Assembly (NCBI RefSeq): GCF_026210795.1
Contig: NC_089433.1
Coordinates: forward strand, 1,823,001 to 1,887,000
Length of the DNA: 64,000 nt
Source: Rhizophagus irregularis
Lineage: Eukaryota; Glomeromycota; Glomeromycetes; Glomerales; Glomeraceae
Direction: 5' to 3'
Below the pieces are notes generated by a model that was given only the letters and a program-made list of their open reading frames with translations, was not told the origin of the DNA and did not search any database. Positions 12,680 to 23,129 of this stretch are shown here, in pieces. Position 1 is the stretch's first letter; every line of letters starts with the position of its first letter. Made by a program: the position numbers and the translations under genes.

Positions 12680-13990
12680 GGCCGATCTACACATCTTTTT
12701 TGTAGATTCCGGGTAAGTGTCTCGAAAAATTTTGTTTTTTATGTAAGAACGTTCATTAACGTTCTTTTACTGCTTTTTTTTTTGTAGATTTCGGCCGGAA
12801 CTTGGAAATGGAGACCGGTGAGTATTTTTAAAAGGAGGAAGCAAGTTTTTTTTTTGGTTTTTCATATGTAAGAACGTTTATTAACGTTCTTTTACTTTTT
12901 CCTTTTTGTAGATTTCGGCCTGCGAACTTGAAATTAGGATCAGTAAGAGGGAAAGCAGGAGATTTTTTTATGTAAGAACGTTTATTAATGTTCTTTACTT
13001 CTTTTTTTTGTAGATTTTAGCCTGCAATTCGGATATGGGGACCGGTGGGTATTTGAGAAGGAGGAGGTTTTTTTTTTTTATGTAAGAACGTTTATTAACG
13101 TTCTTTTATTTTTTTTGTAGATTTTGGCCTGGAACTCAGAAATAGAGACCGGTGGTGAGTATTTTTAAAGGGAAGAAGCGGATTTTTAAATTTTTCTTTA
13201 TGTAAGAACGTATATTAACGTTCTTTTATTTTTATTTTTTTTGTAGATTTCGGCCCGGAACTCAGAAATGGAGACCGGTGAGTATTTTTAAAAAGGGAAG
13301 TGGGGGTTTTTTATTTTATTTATGTAAGAACGTTTATTAACGTTCTTTTATTTCTATTTTTTTTGTAGATTTCGGCCTGGAACTCAGAAATGGAGACCGG
13401 TGAGTATTTTTAAAAAGGGAAGTGGGGGGTTTTTTATTTTATTTATGTAAGAACGTTTATTAACGTTCTTTTATTTCTATTTTTTTGTAGATTTCGGCCC
13501 AGAACTCAGAAATGGAGACCGGTGAGTATTTGGAAAAGTAGGGGTTTTTTTTGTTTTCTTTATGCAAGAACGTTTATTAACGTTCCTTTACTTCTTTTAT
13601 TGTAGATTTTAGCCCGGAACTTGAAAATGGAGACCGGTGAGTATTTCTAAATGTTTTTTTATATTTATTCATGTAAGAACGTTTATTAACGTTCTTTTAC
13701 TACCTTTTTTTTGTAGATTTTAGCCCAGAACTCGGAAATGGTGACCAGTGGTGAGTATTTTTAAAGGGAGGAAGCGGATTTTTTTAATTTTTCTTTGTGT
13801 AAGAACGTTTATTAACGTTCCTTTACTTCTTTTTTTTTGTAGATTTTAGCCCAGAACTTGGAAATGGAGACCGGTGAGTATTTCTAAAAGAGGAAGTTAT
13901 TTTTTTATATTTCTTCATGTAAGGACGTTAATAATGTTCCCTTTCTTTTTTTTATCATTTTTATTAGGGACATGGATTCTTGGATAATAA
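12680..13990 (+). repeat. Tandem micro-exon/intron-like array 2 (about 12 units)
   Basis: Units of about 100-125 bp. Each has ATGTAAGAACGTTTATTAAC plus an inverse GTTC arm (a hairpin with an ATTAAC branch-like core), a T-rich tract ending TTTTTTGTAG, an exon-like segment beginning ATTTCGGCC or ATTTTAGCC and ending GGAGACCG, then GTGAGTATTTTTAAAA. The common exon-like segment is 31 nt (34 nt where GTG is inserted). The consensus 31-mer has no stop in any of the three frames, so spliced copies could read through with rotating phase. Acceptors lie near 12693, 12787, 12910, 13011, 13119, 13246, 13369, 13489, 13604, 13717 and 13841. Splicing is not shown. Confidence 0.62.
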
Positions 13991-15054
13991 TACAAACTGT
14001 AAGTTGAGTGGATGAAGGAGATTCTAAATAATTGTGATATTATGAAAAATCAGTGATTTAACTTGTTGACTGGTATATGTATGATAGGCTACCGATAGGT
14101 ACCCGATATATGACTAATTGGTATATTTAAGTAGGGTTTTGTATTATTTAAAGTAATAAAGAGTTTAACTTGCAGTGTAATTCTAGTATAAATAGTATAA
14201 ATGCATTTTATTAATTATAATAATCCGGATTGATATGTTGGGGTTAAAATCCATGGCCCAATCAGAATTTGTTGTTGTAATCAGGCGATTGATCACATGA
14301 TTTCAGTATTTATATTTCGCACTTTGTTTATTTTTTTTTTCCTTTCGTAAAAACCTTTCTCTTAAACTTTTTATTTAAAACAAACTCTTTACTTAGTTAT
14401 TATGAAATAATATTATTATTATATTTTTTTATTTATTTTTATATTAGAAATAAACATAAAGGTATATTTTTATTATGCTCGTTTTTTCTTTTATATATAC
14501 ATTTTCTATTGACGTTCTAATACTTTTTTTCTTTTCTCTCACTAATGTTTTCTACCACTTATTAACATTTTCTATTAATATTAAATACTACTAACATGTT
14601 TTTATTAACATTCTCGTATTAATATTTTCTATTTTACTAACTTTTCTTTCTTCCTACTAACATTTTTACTAATATTTTCTATATTTACCACTAACGTTTT
14701 TATTAATATTTCTATTTTTATTTCTCTTATTAATTAATATACTTACTAATATTTTCACTAATATTTCTTTTAAATGTTAAACAGATAATTTTATTATCAT
14801 TGTTACTTTTAGTAGAACTTTACATATTACATAGTATAATTATTTATTTTTAATGTTCAACTTTATTTGATTTTACGTATGTAGTAGATAGAGTAAGATT
14901 TGTATTATTGTTTAAATTTTAATAAAGTTGAATTTCATTTTATCTGAATTAAAATAAAAAAAAGAGATATATGTCTATTGGTTTTATATGAAATTTATAG
15001 CTACTAACTGATGTATTACAAATATTTTACTACCCGATATATGTGTGTTAAATA
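13991..15054. other. A/T-rich interior of the CACTG element
   Basis: No ORF, RNA gene or clear repeat is supported here. The stretch is rich in TTATTAAYATTTTCTAYTA-like text around 14500-14790, a loose A/T-rich repetition. A GATCACATGATTTCAGTATT stretch near 14290 loosely resembles the CACGTG/TATA region at 25.47-25.51 kb. Confidence 0.5.
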
Positions 15055-15079
15055 TATGATATTTATAATATATATCACT

Positions 15080-15256
15080 GATATTTGACTACCCGATATG
15101 TATAAGATATATACATGATGTTTACAAGATATGTCACCGATATTTGACTACCCGATATGTATAAGATATATACATGATGTTTACAAGATATGTCACCGAT
15201 ATTTAACTACCCGATATGTGTAAGATGTATACATGATGTTTACAGTATATGTCACC
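15080..15256 (+). repeat. 59-bp tandem repeat, three copies
   Basis: GATATTTGACTACCCGATAT recurs at 15080, 15139 and (with one change) 15198, exactly 59 bp apart. Each unit contains the CCCGATAT half of the subterminal palindrome, so these are probably amplified subterminal motifs of the right end. Confidence 0.8.
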
Positions 15257-18200
15257 GATTTTCTACATTTCTACTACACATATCGGGTACCTGATATGTG
15301 TGGTATTGTTAAATATCATACACATATATCACATATATTATACACATATCAGGTACCTGATATGTACCCGATAGTATTGATTTTGACCAGTGCTAGTCGT
15401 CCTGCTCAAATTTCACAACTGATTAATTATCCATCTACCCAATTAATCCTTCTTAAATCTCTTTTAACAGATTATACTATACCTTCTTATAGTACAACAC
15501 CACTTCCTAATTTTGTCAAATTCTTGCGTTCACAAAAAGCTTTGGTCTCAGCTTATCTTTTCACGCAATTTCATCAACATTGTGTAGATTCCATTGAATA
15601 TTATACTGCTCTTAGAGATGAACATTTCTCTACATCTCCGGGCTCCTTTATTTCTTCAGCCCTTTCAGTGGAACATCGTTCTATCGTTCTTGATAGAGTC
15701 TTGGTTGTTATTGACTCTAAACCCACTTTACTTACTGATCCTTCAGATATCAAACAAGCTGCTATTAAACACTTCCAATCGGTTGTTACTCCTCCTTTGG
15801 TCCAGTATTCTTCTATAGATTCATTTCCTCCACGATAGCAAAGAGCATATACCCCTCTTTCCGATATTGATTCGTCATTATATAACTCGGTCATGTCTCC
15901 TATTTTGGAAGATGAATAGAAGAATATTCTCAATTCTATGCCTAATAACAAAGCCTCTGGTCCTTCCAAAATTTCTTATGAGATGCTCAAACATTTAACT
16001 GGCGAAGCTTTCAATTTATCCCTTATTTTAGCTAATGCCTGCCTCATTCATGGAGATATTCCTGCTGATTGGTGTGAAGCGCTTGTTTATCCCATTCCAA
16101 AGCCTCATGAATTTGACGCACAATTAAAGAATACGCGACCTATCACTTTATTGGAAACTGTACGAAAATGTGTGGTTAAGATCATTACAACTCGTCTTTC
16201 AAAAATCCTAGCTGACAACCAAGTGCTCCAAGGTGGTAATTTTGCTGGATTGCCAGGCGGTTCCACTGACATTCCTATTAAGATGCTTGATGCTATTCTT
16301 CATCAACGCCGCTTTGACAAAACTGATGACCAAGATTTATGGATTGTTTCTCAAAACATTTCTAAGGCCTTTGACTCAATTGATTTAAACATGCTTAGAC
16401 TGGCTTTAATTCGTCTGCATATTCCGTCTTTATTGATCAAATTTATTATTAACCATTTTACAAGACGTAATAATAAAATTATTACCCATTATGGTGATAC
16501 TTCTGGATATAGAGTTAGAATTGGTATTGACCAAGATGAAATCATTTCTCCATTATTATGGGTTATTTACTTGGATCCTTTGCTTACTACACTTAATCGA
16601 GAAGCTTGTGATCCCTTTATTTTGAAATCTTCTGCATTATTGTATTATTCTCCAATTGAATATGAACAACACAATCTTCCTGTTTCGCATATTACATTTA
16701 TGGATGATTCTACTTTAATTGCTTCATCTAAACGAGGAATTGAAGATCGCCTTTCCATTACTGCTGAATTTTATACTTTAAATAATACTCAAGCCAATTC
16801 AGCAAAATATATTCTTCTTTCTTCTGAACAATTTTCTCAAACTATTATGTTTGATCTTTCTCCATCCCCTCTAATTACATCTCATACCCTTACTTTAAAG
16901 GCATTAGCCTTATCTACATCTTTTCGATTTTTAGGTGTTTGGTTTAATCTTTTGGCTTCTTCTCATTTTGTTCACAACCAAACTGTTTCCATGGTCAAAA
17001 ATATGGCTGTTTTACTTAGTCTTAAAAAACTTTTGGCACAACATGTGGCCTATCTTTATAATATTGTTTTACTTTCGAGGCTAGAATTTCGCCTACAATC
17101 CACATTATTTGCTGAATCCACCATTAATCGCATGGTTTCTCCAATGCTTTCTCTTATTCGTCAGAAGGCTGGTTTGGCCTCAGTCACTCCTCTCTCTGCG
17201 CTTTTCACACTGTTGCCGTTCTCTATCCAACAAGTGTTTGGTCGATTTCTATTATTTCATGTGACTTCATGGCAGAAAATTTTTTCTCACCCTTCATATA
17301 AACTTTTTGCCAATTATATGATTACCTATCTCCAAGGATTTTTGGATTGTGATGCCTGTCCTTCTACTATTGATTTGGAACCATGGTCCCATACCTTTTC
17401 CCTATGAACACATTCTTTGTTTAATTCTTTATTGTTCTCTTCTCGATTGAATATCACATGGTCTTTATTATTTCGACCTCTGAGGAAAGATTTACGACCG
17501 GTGATTCCACTCTGGTCTATTTTACCAAAAGATTTATTTACTTCCATGAAAAATGTTCGGAAAAATTTCTGCACTTGTTTTCTTGCTCAACTGATTACAC
17601 CATGTGGCTCTCGACTTCTCTCATGGAAAGATTTACGCTTTCTTAAACGAGTATCGAACAAAGGATCTGTGCCTGCTTGGTTTAATTGTTTATTCAATCT
17701 TATTGTTATTCCTAATTTACTTTCTTTTTTTATTTTACAACAATTTAGAATTCCTAGTTCTCATACTGTAGCTTCTATTTCCTTTATAGATATTAGTCGA
17801 AATTATTGGTTTAACCCTCAATGGGCTATTTCTTTCAATCGTAATACTAATTCTTTTCTTGTTGGCCGTGTGATTACTACCTATCCTGCTCCACGTAATG
17901 AAGCTCTCATCTCACATTGGATTGCGATTTCAGTTGATGATTTGCTTTCTGAATTTACAGCATGTCAAGGATGTGCCTCTGCTATTTCGCGATCCTCTAC
18001 CTCTAAGACTCTACTTAAACGATGTCCTTCTGAAGGATGTTTTTCTTATGTTCCGTTATCAAGTTTGATCCGTTGTCCTACGAAACCTCGTACTTATATA
18101 CATGCGGATACTCGTTCGGTCTCACTCTCTGCCTCATTAGGCTATGCCAAATCTCTTTTATTATTTCATCTTTTTGCTCCGGGTCGATTGCCTTCTATGA

Positions 18201-19926
18201 ATAACCATGTGTCTAGGATCTCGGATATCCAACTTCCTTCTTCGGTGTCTACACTTTATATTGATGGCTCCTTCCTTCCTTCTTCTAGTCATCTGATATC
18301 TTCGATGGCTTATGCATGGACTGCTATAGATCCCGATGAATTTATTTTGGAATCCCATTATAATATCATTTCTTTTATCTTTTCTTCTGCTTTACGTTCA
18401 GAAGTGTTTGCTTTATTGCATGGATTGAACTCCCTCCCTTGGAATTCTAAGATTACTGTCACCACTGATTGTGCTCAATTACTTTCTTTATGGTCTTTAT
18501 ATGTGGATGCTCCTTTTATTCCCAGAATGCTTAAAGAATCCAACCACCTTTTGTGGTCCTCCATACGCACTATTATGTTGCAAAAGAATCTGGATGTTAC
18601 CTTGATCAAGATTCCTGCTCATGCTGACGACCCTTTGAATAATCATATGGATGCATTAGCTAAAGCCGCTCATACTGACTCACATCTTTCTTCTTGTCTA
18701 CCATCGGAATTGATGGCTCCTTGCATTTTACAATTTAATTTTTTACCTGTGGATATGAATATCCAGAAATTTATTAGAGATATTTTTGACGCTAAAAGTC
18801 TTTTAACTCTTGCTGTATTACCAAGATTTAATTCCTATTCTTCAACTTCTGATATTGATTGGGCTTGCACCAAATTTTGTCTTAATAACAATAAGCAATT
18901 TGCCTCTCATCGGAATGGACGTTCCGAGTTTTGTGGTTTCCGTATCAAATTACTTTTAGATATGCTTCCAACGCTTACAACTCTTCAGAGACGAAAGCCT
19001 CATCTTTATAATTCCAGTTGGCTTTGTCCTCAATGTAACTCTTTTCCTGAGACTTTAGACCACTTGTGGACTTGTCCTTATATCTTACCAGAATTTAGCC
19101 CTTTAAATACTTTTAAAACACTTCTATTGGCTCTCTGGACTAATTATCTTGACAAATTCCTTTCCGCGTCATCTTTAATACCTTTACTGGACTCTTTTGC
19201 TGCTGAATTTATGGCTCTTGATTGTTGGAATTGTGACCCTCCTTCATTTTCTTGCCTGAGACTCACACGAGGACTTATACCGATATTCCTTACAGAATTT
19301 CTTGGAAATTATTTTTCTTCACTTACCATATGGTCTATCTTAGATACACCTTTGCACGACTTTCATTTTGACCTTTATGTCCAAATCTGGTTGTGCTGTT
19401 CCATTTTCTTTCATCATTGGGAATTAGCTCAAGGCATTATAAAAAAAATGAAATTGTCAGCTCTTGGGCCTTCATCTATTCTTTGTCCTTCCTCTAACAT
19501 TCCTCTTGACTCTTCGACACCTTCCTTGGCGACAGCTTCCTTGGATTCCTGGGTTTCTTGGGTTTCCTCTTCTATAATCCGTGGGGGATCTTGGATTTCA
19601 CATTTGGATTTTTAGCGCCGCTTAACAGTTCAGCCTCTACTTAGGATTTCTTTTTGGTAACGGATTAGATCTTAGGACATGCTGGATAGTTGACTCACAC
19701 TGGCCTTCGGGTAAAGATGGGGTATGCGTTTCTGTAATAGTTTAGTTTTTCTTTACTTAATTTTATTTAGTTTAGATTTCTTTACTTGTATAAATCGTGA
19801 AGCTAGTTCTTTTTATTTTTATGTTTATTTTCTATATTTGATATTTGTAATATTGTTCGATTTGTTTATTGTACTTTTCGTTTAAAAATTAATAATAAAA
19901 GATAAAGTCATAAGACTGTTTGCTCA

Positions 19927-19940
19927 TAATCACCAAATAA
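19927..19940 (+). other. LINE-A junction target 14-mer (A2/D)
   Basis: TAATCACCAAATAA, between the 3' end of A2 and the start of element D. Confidence 0.75.
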
Positions 19941-20823
19941 TAGCGTGAAGGCACAGGGATTAGTGTAGTTGGACTGCATCATGGTGAATTAGTGTGTACA
20001 GTTAGGCCGCACATTTCAACTAAGGGTCATGGTGTCCTTCTAACGTTCTCTGAAGAGCCACTTGGCATGTGCCTGGGGCCCCGTCTTTCGAGGTCACTAC
20101 TATACCTTGGAGGGGACTTCCTGTCCGGGTGGTCACTCTACGATACCACTTGGGGTCAGTAATGGCTAGATGGTCGTCCTAGATGGTAAAGCTGAGGGTG
20201 CAATGTCTTAGTGGTAGTTTGACCTTCTGTTAGGTCTTAGACCAACCACAGTGTTCGTGCACAGAACAGATAGCTTGGTGATTGGGTTCGATTCCCTTCT
20301 CTGATGGGCCCTGGTTGGTGATTCCTGGTGGTTGATACCCACCATAAGGGATGATCCTGGGTAACACCTACAAGCTTACTGTCCAGGTGGTCGCTACAAA
20401 GTATACCACTTGGGGATTACAACTGTACTATCGGTGGTGGGTAATCGCGGGCTGTAGTGGCCTTTGAGTGAGACCTGGTACCTAATATGGTAGTATGGAA
20501 GGGGTCCAGATGTTTGAAGGTTATTTGACGAAAGTCCTCCGTGACAGTAGTAGTGGTGAGGGGTTTATAATAGTAGCCATTACAGTATCATGCAGTGGAT
20601 TAAAGGACGAGTAGGGTGGTGTTTAGCAGATTCGAAGGCCTTTGGGTCCCTGGAATATGTCCTTGCGTTTCGGTTGTGATGTTGAATTGTCCCTGTTAAA
20701 AAGGTGGCAGGAATGGTTACATCATGGCTTAGTGAGGATGATGCAATGAACGACCTACCTCCATAGCCTTCAATAGAGGGTGCGAAAAGTAGTGGCCACT
20801 AAACTTACAAAACACTTGTAAAA
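19941..20823 (+). mobile_element. Non-coding element D, possible SINE-like partner of LINE-A
   Basis: An 883-bp segment of balanced base composition, unlike its A/T-rich surroundings, with no meaningful ORF. It is bounded on both sides by the LINE-A 14-mer and has the same orientation. It contains TAGTGTAGTTGG near 19961, a match to the RNA polymerase III A-box pattern TRGYNNARNNGG, and GGTTCGATTCC near 20286, a perfect B-box-type sequence. However, the two lie over 300 bp apart. A nearer, poorer A-box candidate (TGTCTTAGTGG) lies near 20202. It may be a SINE or a deleted LINE derivative. Confidence 0.55.
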
Positions 20824-20837
20824 TAATCACCAAATAA
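20824..20837 (+). other. LINE-A junction target 14-mer (D/A3)
   Basis: TAATCACCAAATAA, between the 3' end of element D and the truncated 5' end of A3. Confidence 0.75.
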
Positions 20838-22553
20838 GATTCTCTCATGGAAAGATTTACGTTTCCTTAAACGAGTATCGAACAAAGGACCTGTGCCTGC
20901 TTGGTTTAATTATTTATTTAATCTTATTGTTATTCCTAATTCTCCTTATTTATTTGTTTTATCACAATTTAAAATTCCTATTTCTCATACTGTAGTTTCT
21001 ATTTCTTTTATAGACATTAGTCGAAATTATTGGTTTAACCCTCAATGGGCTATTTCTTTTAATCGTAATACTAACTCCTTCCTTGTTGGCCGTGTGATTA
21101 CTACCTATTCTGCTCCACGTAATGAAGCTCTTATTTCACATTGATGATTTGCTTTCTGATTTTACTGCATGCCAAGGTTGTGCCTCTGCTATTCCGCGAT
21201 CCTCTACCTCTAAGACTTTGATTAAATGATGTCCTTCTGAAGGATGCTTTTCTTATATTCCGTTATCTAGTTTGATCCGTTATCCTACGAAACCTCATAC
21301 TTATATACATGTGGATACTTGCTCGGTTTCACTTTCTGCCTCGTTAGGCTTTGCCAAATCTCTTTTATTATTTCATCTTTTTGCTCCAGTTCGATTACCT
21401 CCTATGAATAATTAAGTGCCTAGGATTTCTGATATCTGACTTCCTTCTTCAGTGTCTACGCTCTATATTGATGGTTCCTTCCTTCCTCCTTCTAGTCATC
21501 CGGTATCTTCGATGGCTTATGCATAGACTGCTATAGACCCTGATGGATTTATTTTGGAATCTCATTATAATAGTATTTCTTCCATTTTTCCTTCTGCTTT
21601 ACGTTCAGAAGCTTTTGCTTTATTACATGGATTGGACTCCCTCCCTTGGAATTCAAAGATTACTGTCGCCACTGATTGTGCCCAACTACTTTCTTTATGG
21701 TCTTTGTATGTGGATGTTCCTTTTATTCCCAGATTGCTTAAAGAATTCAACCACCTTTTGTGGTCCTCCATACGAACTATTATGTCACAAAAGAATCTGG
21801 ATGTTTCCTTGATTAAAGTTCCTGCTCACGCTAACGATCCTTTGAATAATCATGTGGATGCATTAGCCAAAGCCGCTCATATTGACTCACATCTCTCTTC
21901 TCATCCGTTTTCGGAATTGTTGGCTTCTTGCATTTTACATTTTAATTCTTTACCTGTGGATATGAATATCCAGAAATTTATTAGAGATATTTTTGACGTG
22001 AAAAGTCTTTTAACTTTTGCTATATTACCAAGATTTAATTCCTATTCTTCAACTTCTGGTATCGATTGGGCATGCACCAAATTTTGCCTTAATAACAATA
22101 AGCAATTTGTCTCCCATCGGAATGGCCGTTCCGAGTTTTGTAGCTTCCGTATCAAATTATTATTAGATATGCTTCCAACGCTTACAACTCTCCAGAAACG
22201 AAAGCCTCATCTTTATAATCCGAGTTGGCTTTGTCCTCAATGTAACTCTTCTTCTGAGACTTTAGACCACTTGTGGACTTGTCCTTATATCTTACCAGAA
22301 TTTAGCCCTCTAAATACTTTTAAAGCACTACTATTAGCTCTCCGGACTACTTGTCTTGATAAATTTCTTTCTGAGCCATCTCTACTACTTTTACCAGATT
22401 CCTTCGCTGCTGATTTTAAAGCTATTGATTATTGGGATTGTGATCCTTCTTCAATTTCCTGTCTGCGACTTACACGAGGACTTATACCAATATCTCTTAC
22501 AAAATTTCTTGGAAATTATTTTTCAACATTTACCATATGGTCTATTTTAGATA
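20838..22553 (+). mobile_element. LINE-A copy A3, 5'- and 3'-truncated
   Basis: Starts inside ORF2 (TTCTCTCATGGAAAG, matching A2 near 17615) directly after the target 14-mer, as expected of a 5'-truncated LINE insertion. The alignment with A2 stops at 22553, after AGATAC, where an inverted piece of the following sequence begins. The normal 3' UTR is missing. Confidence 0.85.
20838..22553 (+). pseudogene. LINE-A ORF2 fragment (RNase H region) of A3
   Basis: Encodes part of the RNase H domain and tail in pieces. The long open part is 21554-22585, whose last codons run into the inversion. It shows the RSEAFALL, TDCAQL, KVPAHANDPLNNHVD and CPQC...HLWTC motifs of A2. Breaks include a deletion near 21145 that removes several codons after the ISH segment, several stops at 21230-21420, and the TAG at 21524-21526 shared with A1. 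No start or natural stop is present, so this is a relic. Confidence 0.8.
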
Positions 22554-22669
22554 CTGACGAATTCAATTTTTTCATAATGCCTTGAGCTGATTCCCAATGA
22601 TGAAAGAAAATGGAACAGCACAACCAGATTTGTACATAAAGGCCAAAATGAAAGTCATGTAAAGGTGTA
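22554..22669 (-). mobile_element. Inverted LINE-A fragment
   Basis: Read on the minus strand, these 116 bases match A2 from about 19347 to 19455 (ACACCTTTRCA ... CTCAAGGCATTAT), the sequence that should follow directly after A3 on the plus strand. The 3' continuation of A3 is therefore inverted in place and the rest is lost. The junction with the TIR element follows at once. Confidence 0.85.
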
Positions 22670-23129
22670 CTTTGCTAAAAATAGCTATTTTTTCGAAATG
22701 CTTTTGATATAGCTATAATATTATTTTTATATGGTTTTAATGCATTTCATATGCATTTCGTCAACCATTAAAAGCATGTTATCTAGGCTTATAATTTTAT
22801 TGCGAAATAATGTGAAATAGTTCTGCAATTATTTATACTTGTTTTCGTAATAGTTTTTGTAATAGTTTTAAAATAGCTTTATAATTTATTTATAATGAAT
22901 TTATAGTGAATCTATAATACAAATGTAATAATATATTTTCAATTGATTTTTAATTGTTTTACAAATGTTAATACAAATACTATAACACTTATAACACTAT
23001 AGTAAAATTTATTCTGATCTGATGGTTAATTCGTAATAGTATCTACTGATCGTATTTTTCCCGGTACACGTTCTGCAGTTAGACCATTTAGGTCACCATA
23101 CACCTTTCACGTGACTGCATCCACCACTT

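Larger units (their letters stand above)
8337..15392. mobile_element. CACTG-type TIR DNA element, 7.06 kb, CTA duplication, no transposase seen
   Basis: The left end reads CACTGGTCAAAATCAAT and the right end is its near-perfect inverse, with ATCGGGTAC repeats just inside both. CTA flanks both sides (8334-8336, 15393-15395). A CACTA/CACTG terminus with a 3-bp duplication is the signature of CACTA/CMC-type cut-and-paste elements. Removing insert plus one CTA restores the host ORF2 frame. The interior holds a 3.7-kb satellite, a short TATACTGTATA repeat block, a micro-exon-like array and A/T-rich DNA, but no ORF resembling a transposase, so it is non-autonomous or hollowed out. Confidence 0.88.
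7127..19660 (+). pseudogene. LINE-A ORF2 (endonuclease-RT-RNase H), split by transposon
   Basis: ORF2 overlaps the end of ORF1 by 8 nt (ATGATTGA), suggesting coupled translation. The exonic parts 7127-8336 and 15396-19660 join in frame to 1825 codons. Domain order: APE-type endonuclease (NVNGL near residue 40, GDFNAD near 186, a TDH motif near 271), reverse transcriptase (NKASGPS near 586, FMDDST near 837), RNase H (YIDGS near 1357, then the E, D, H, D residues) and a cysteine-rich tail (CPQC...HLWTC near 1613). Stops at 7442, 7784, 8069, 15836, 15917, 17405 and 19613 are all transition-compatible. In the RT, DQGE of family B is DQDE here (GGN to GAT). The copy is dead. Confidence 0.88.
4869..19940 (+). 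mobile_element. LINE-A copy A2, full length, split by a CACTG element
   Basis: This is a non-LTR retrotransposon of about 8.0 kb once the 7059-bp insertion plus duplication is removed. Its order is 5' UTR (4869-5010), ORF1 (5011-7134), ORF2 (starting 7127, resuming 15396-19660) and a 3' UTR ending without poly(A) at TAATCACCAAATAA (19927-19940). The 5' end, AACTCTTTCCTGAATTTTT, nearly matches the 5' end of LINE-B copy B5, so families A and B are related. The EN-RT-RNase H order fits the Tad/I-like group. Confidence 0.88.

Noticed and set aside
12551-12787. 78-codon ORF as a gene
   Set aside because: It spans a spacer and pyrimidine tract at the start of array 2 without any protein feature.
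20190-20300. A true tRNA gene in element D
   Set aside because: B-box-like text is present, but no acceptor stem or cloverleaf could be paired by eye and the A box is imperfect.
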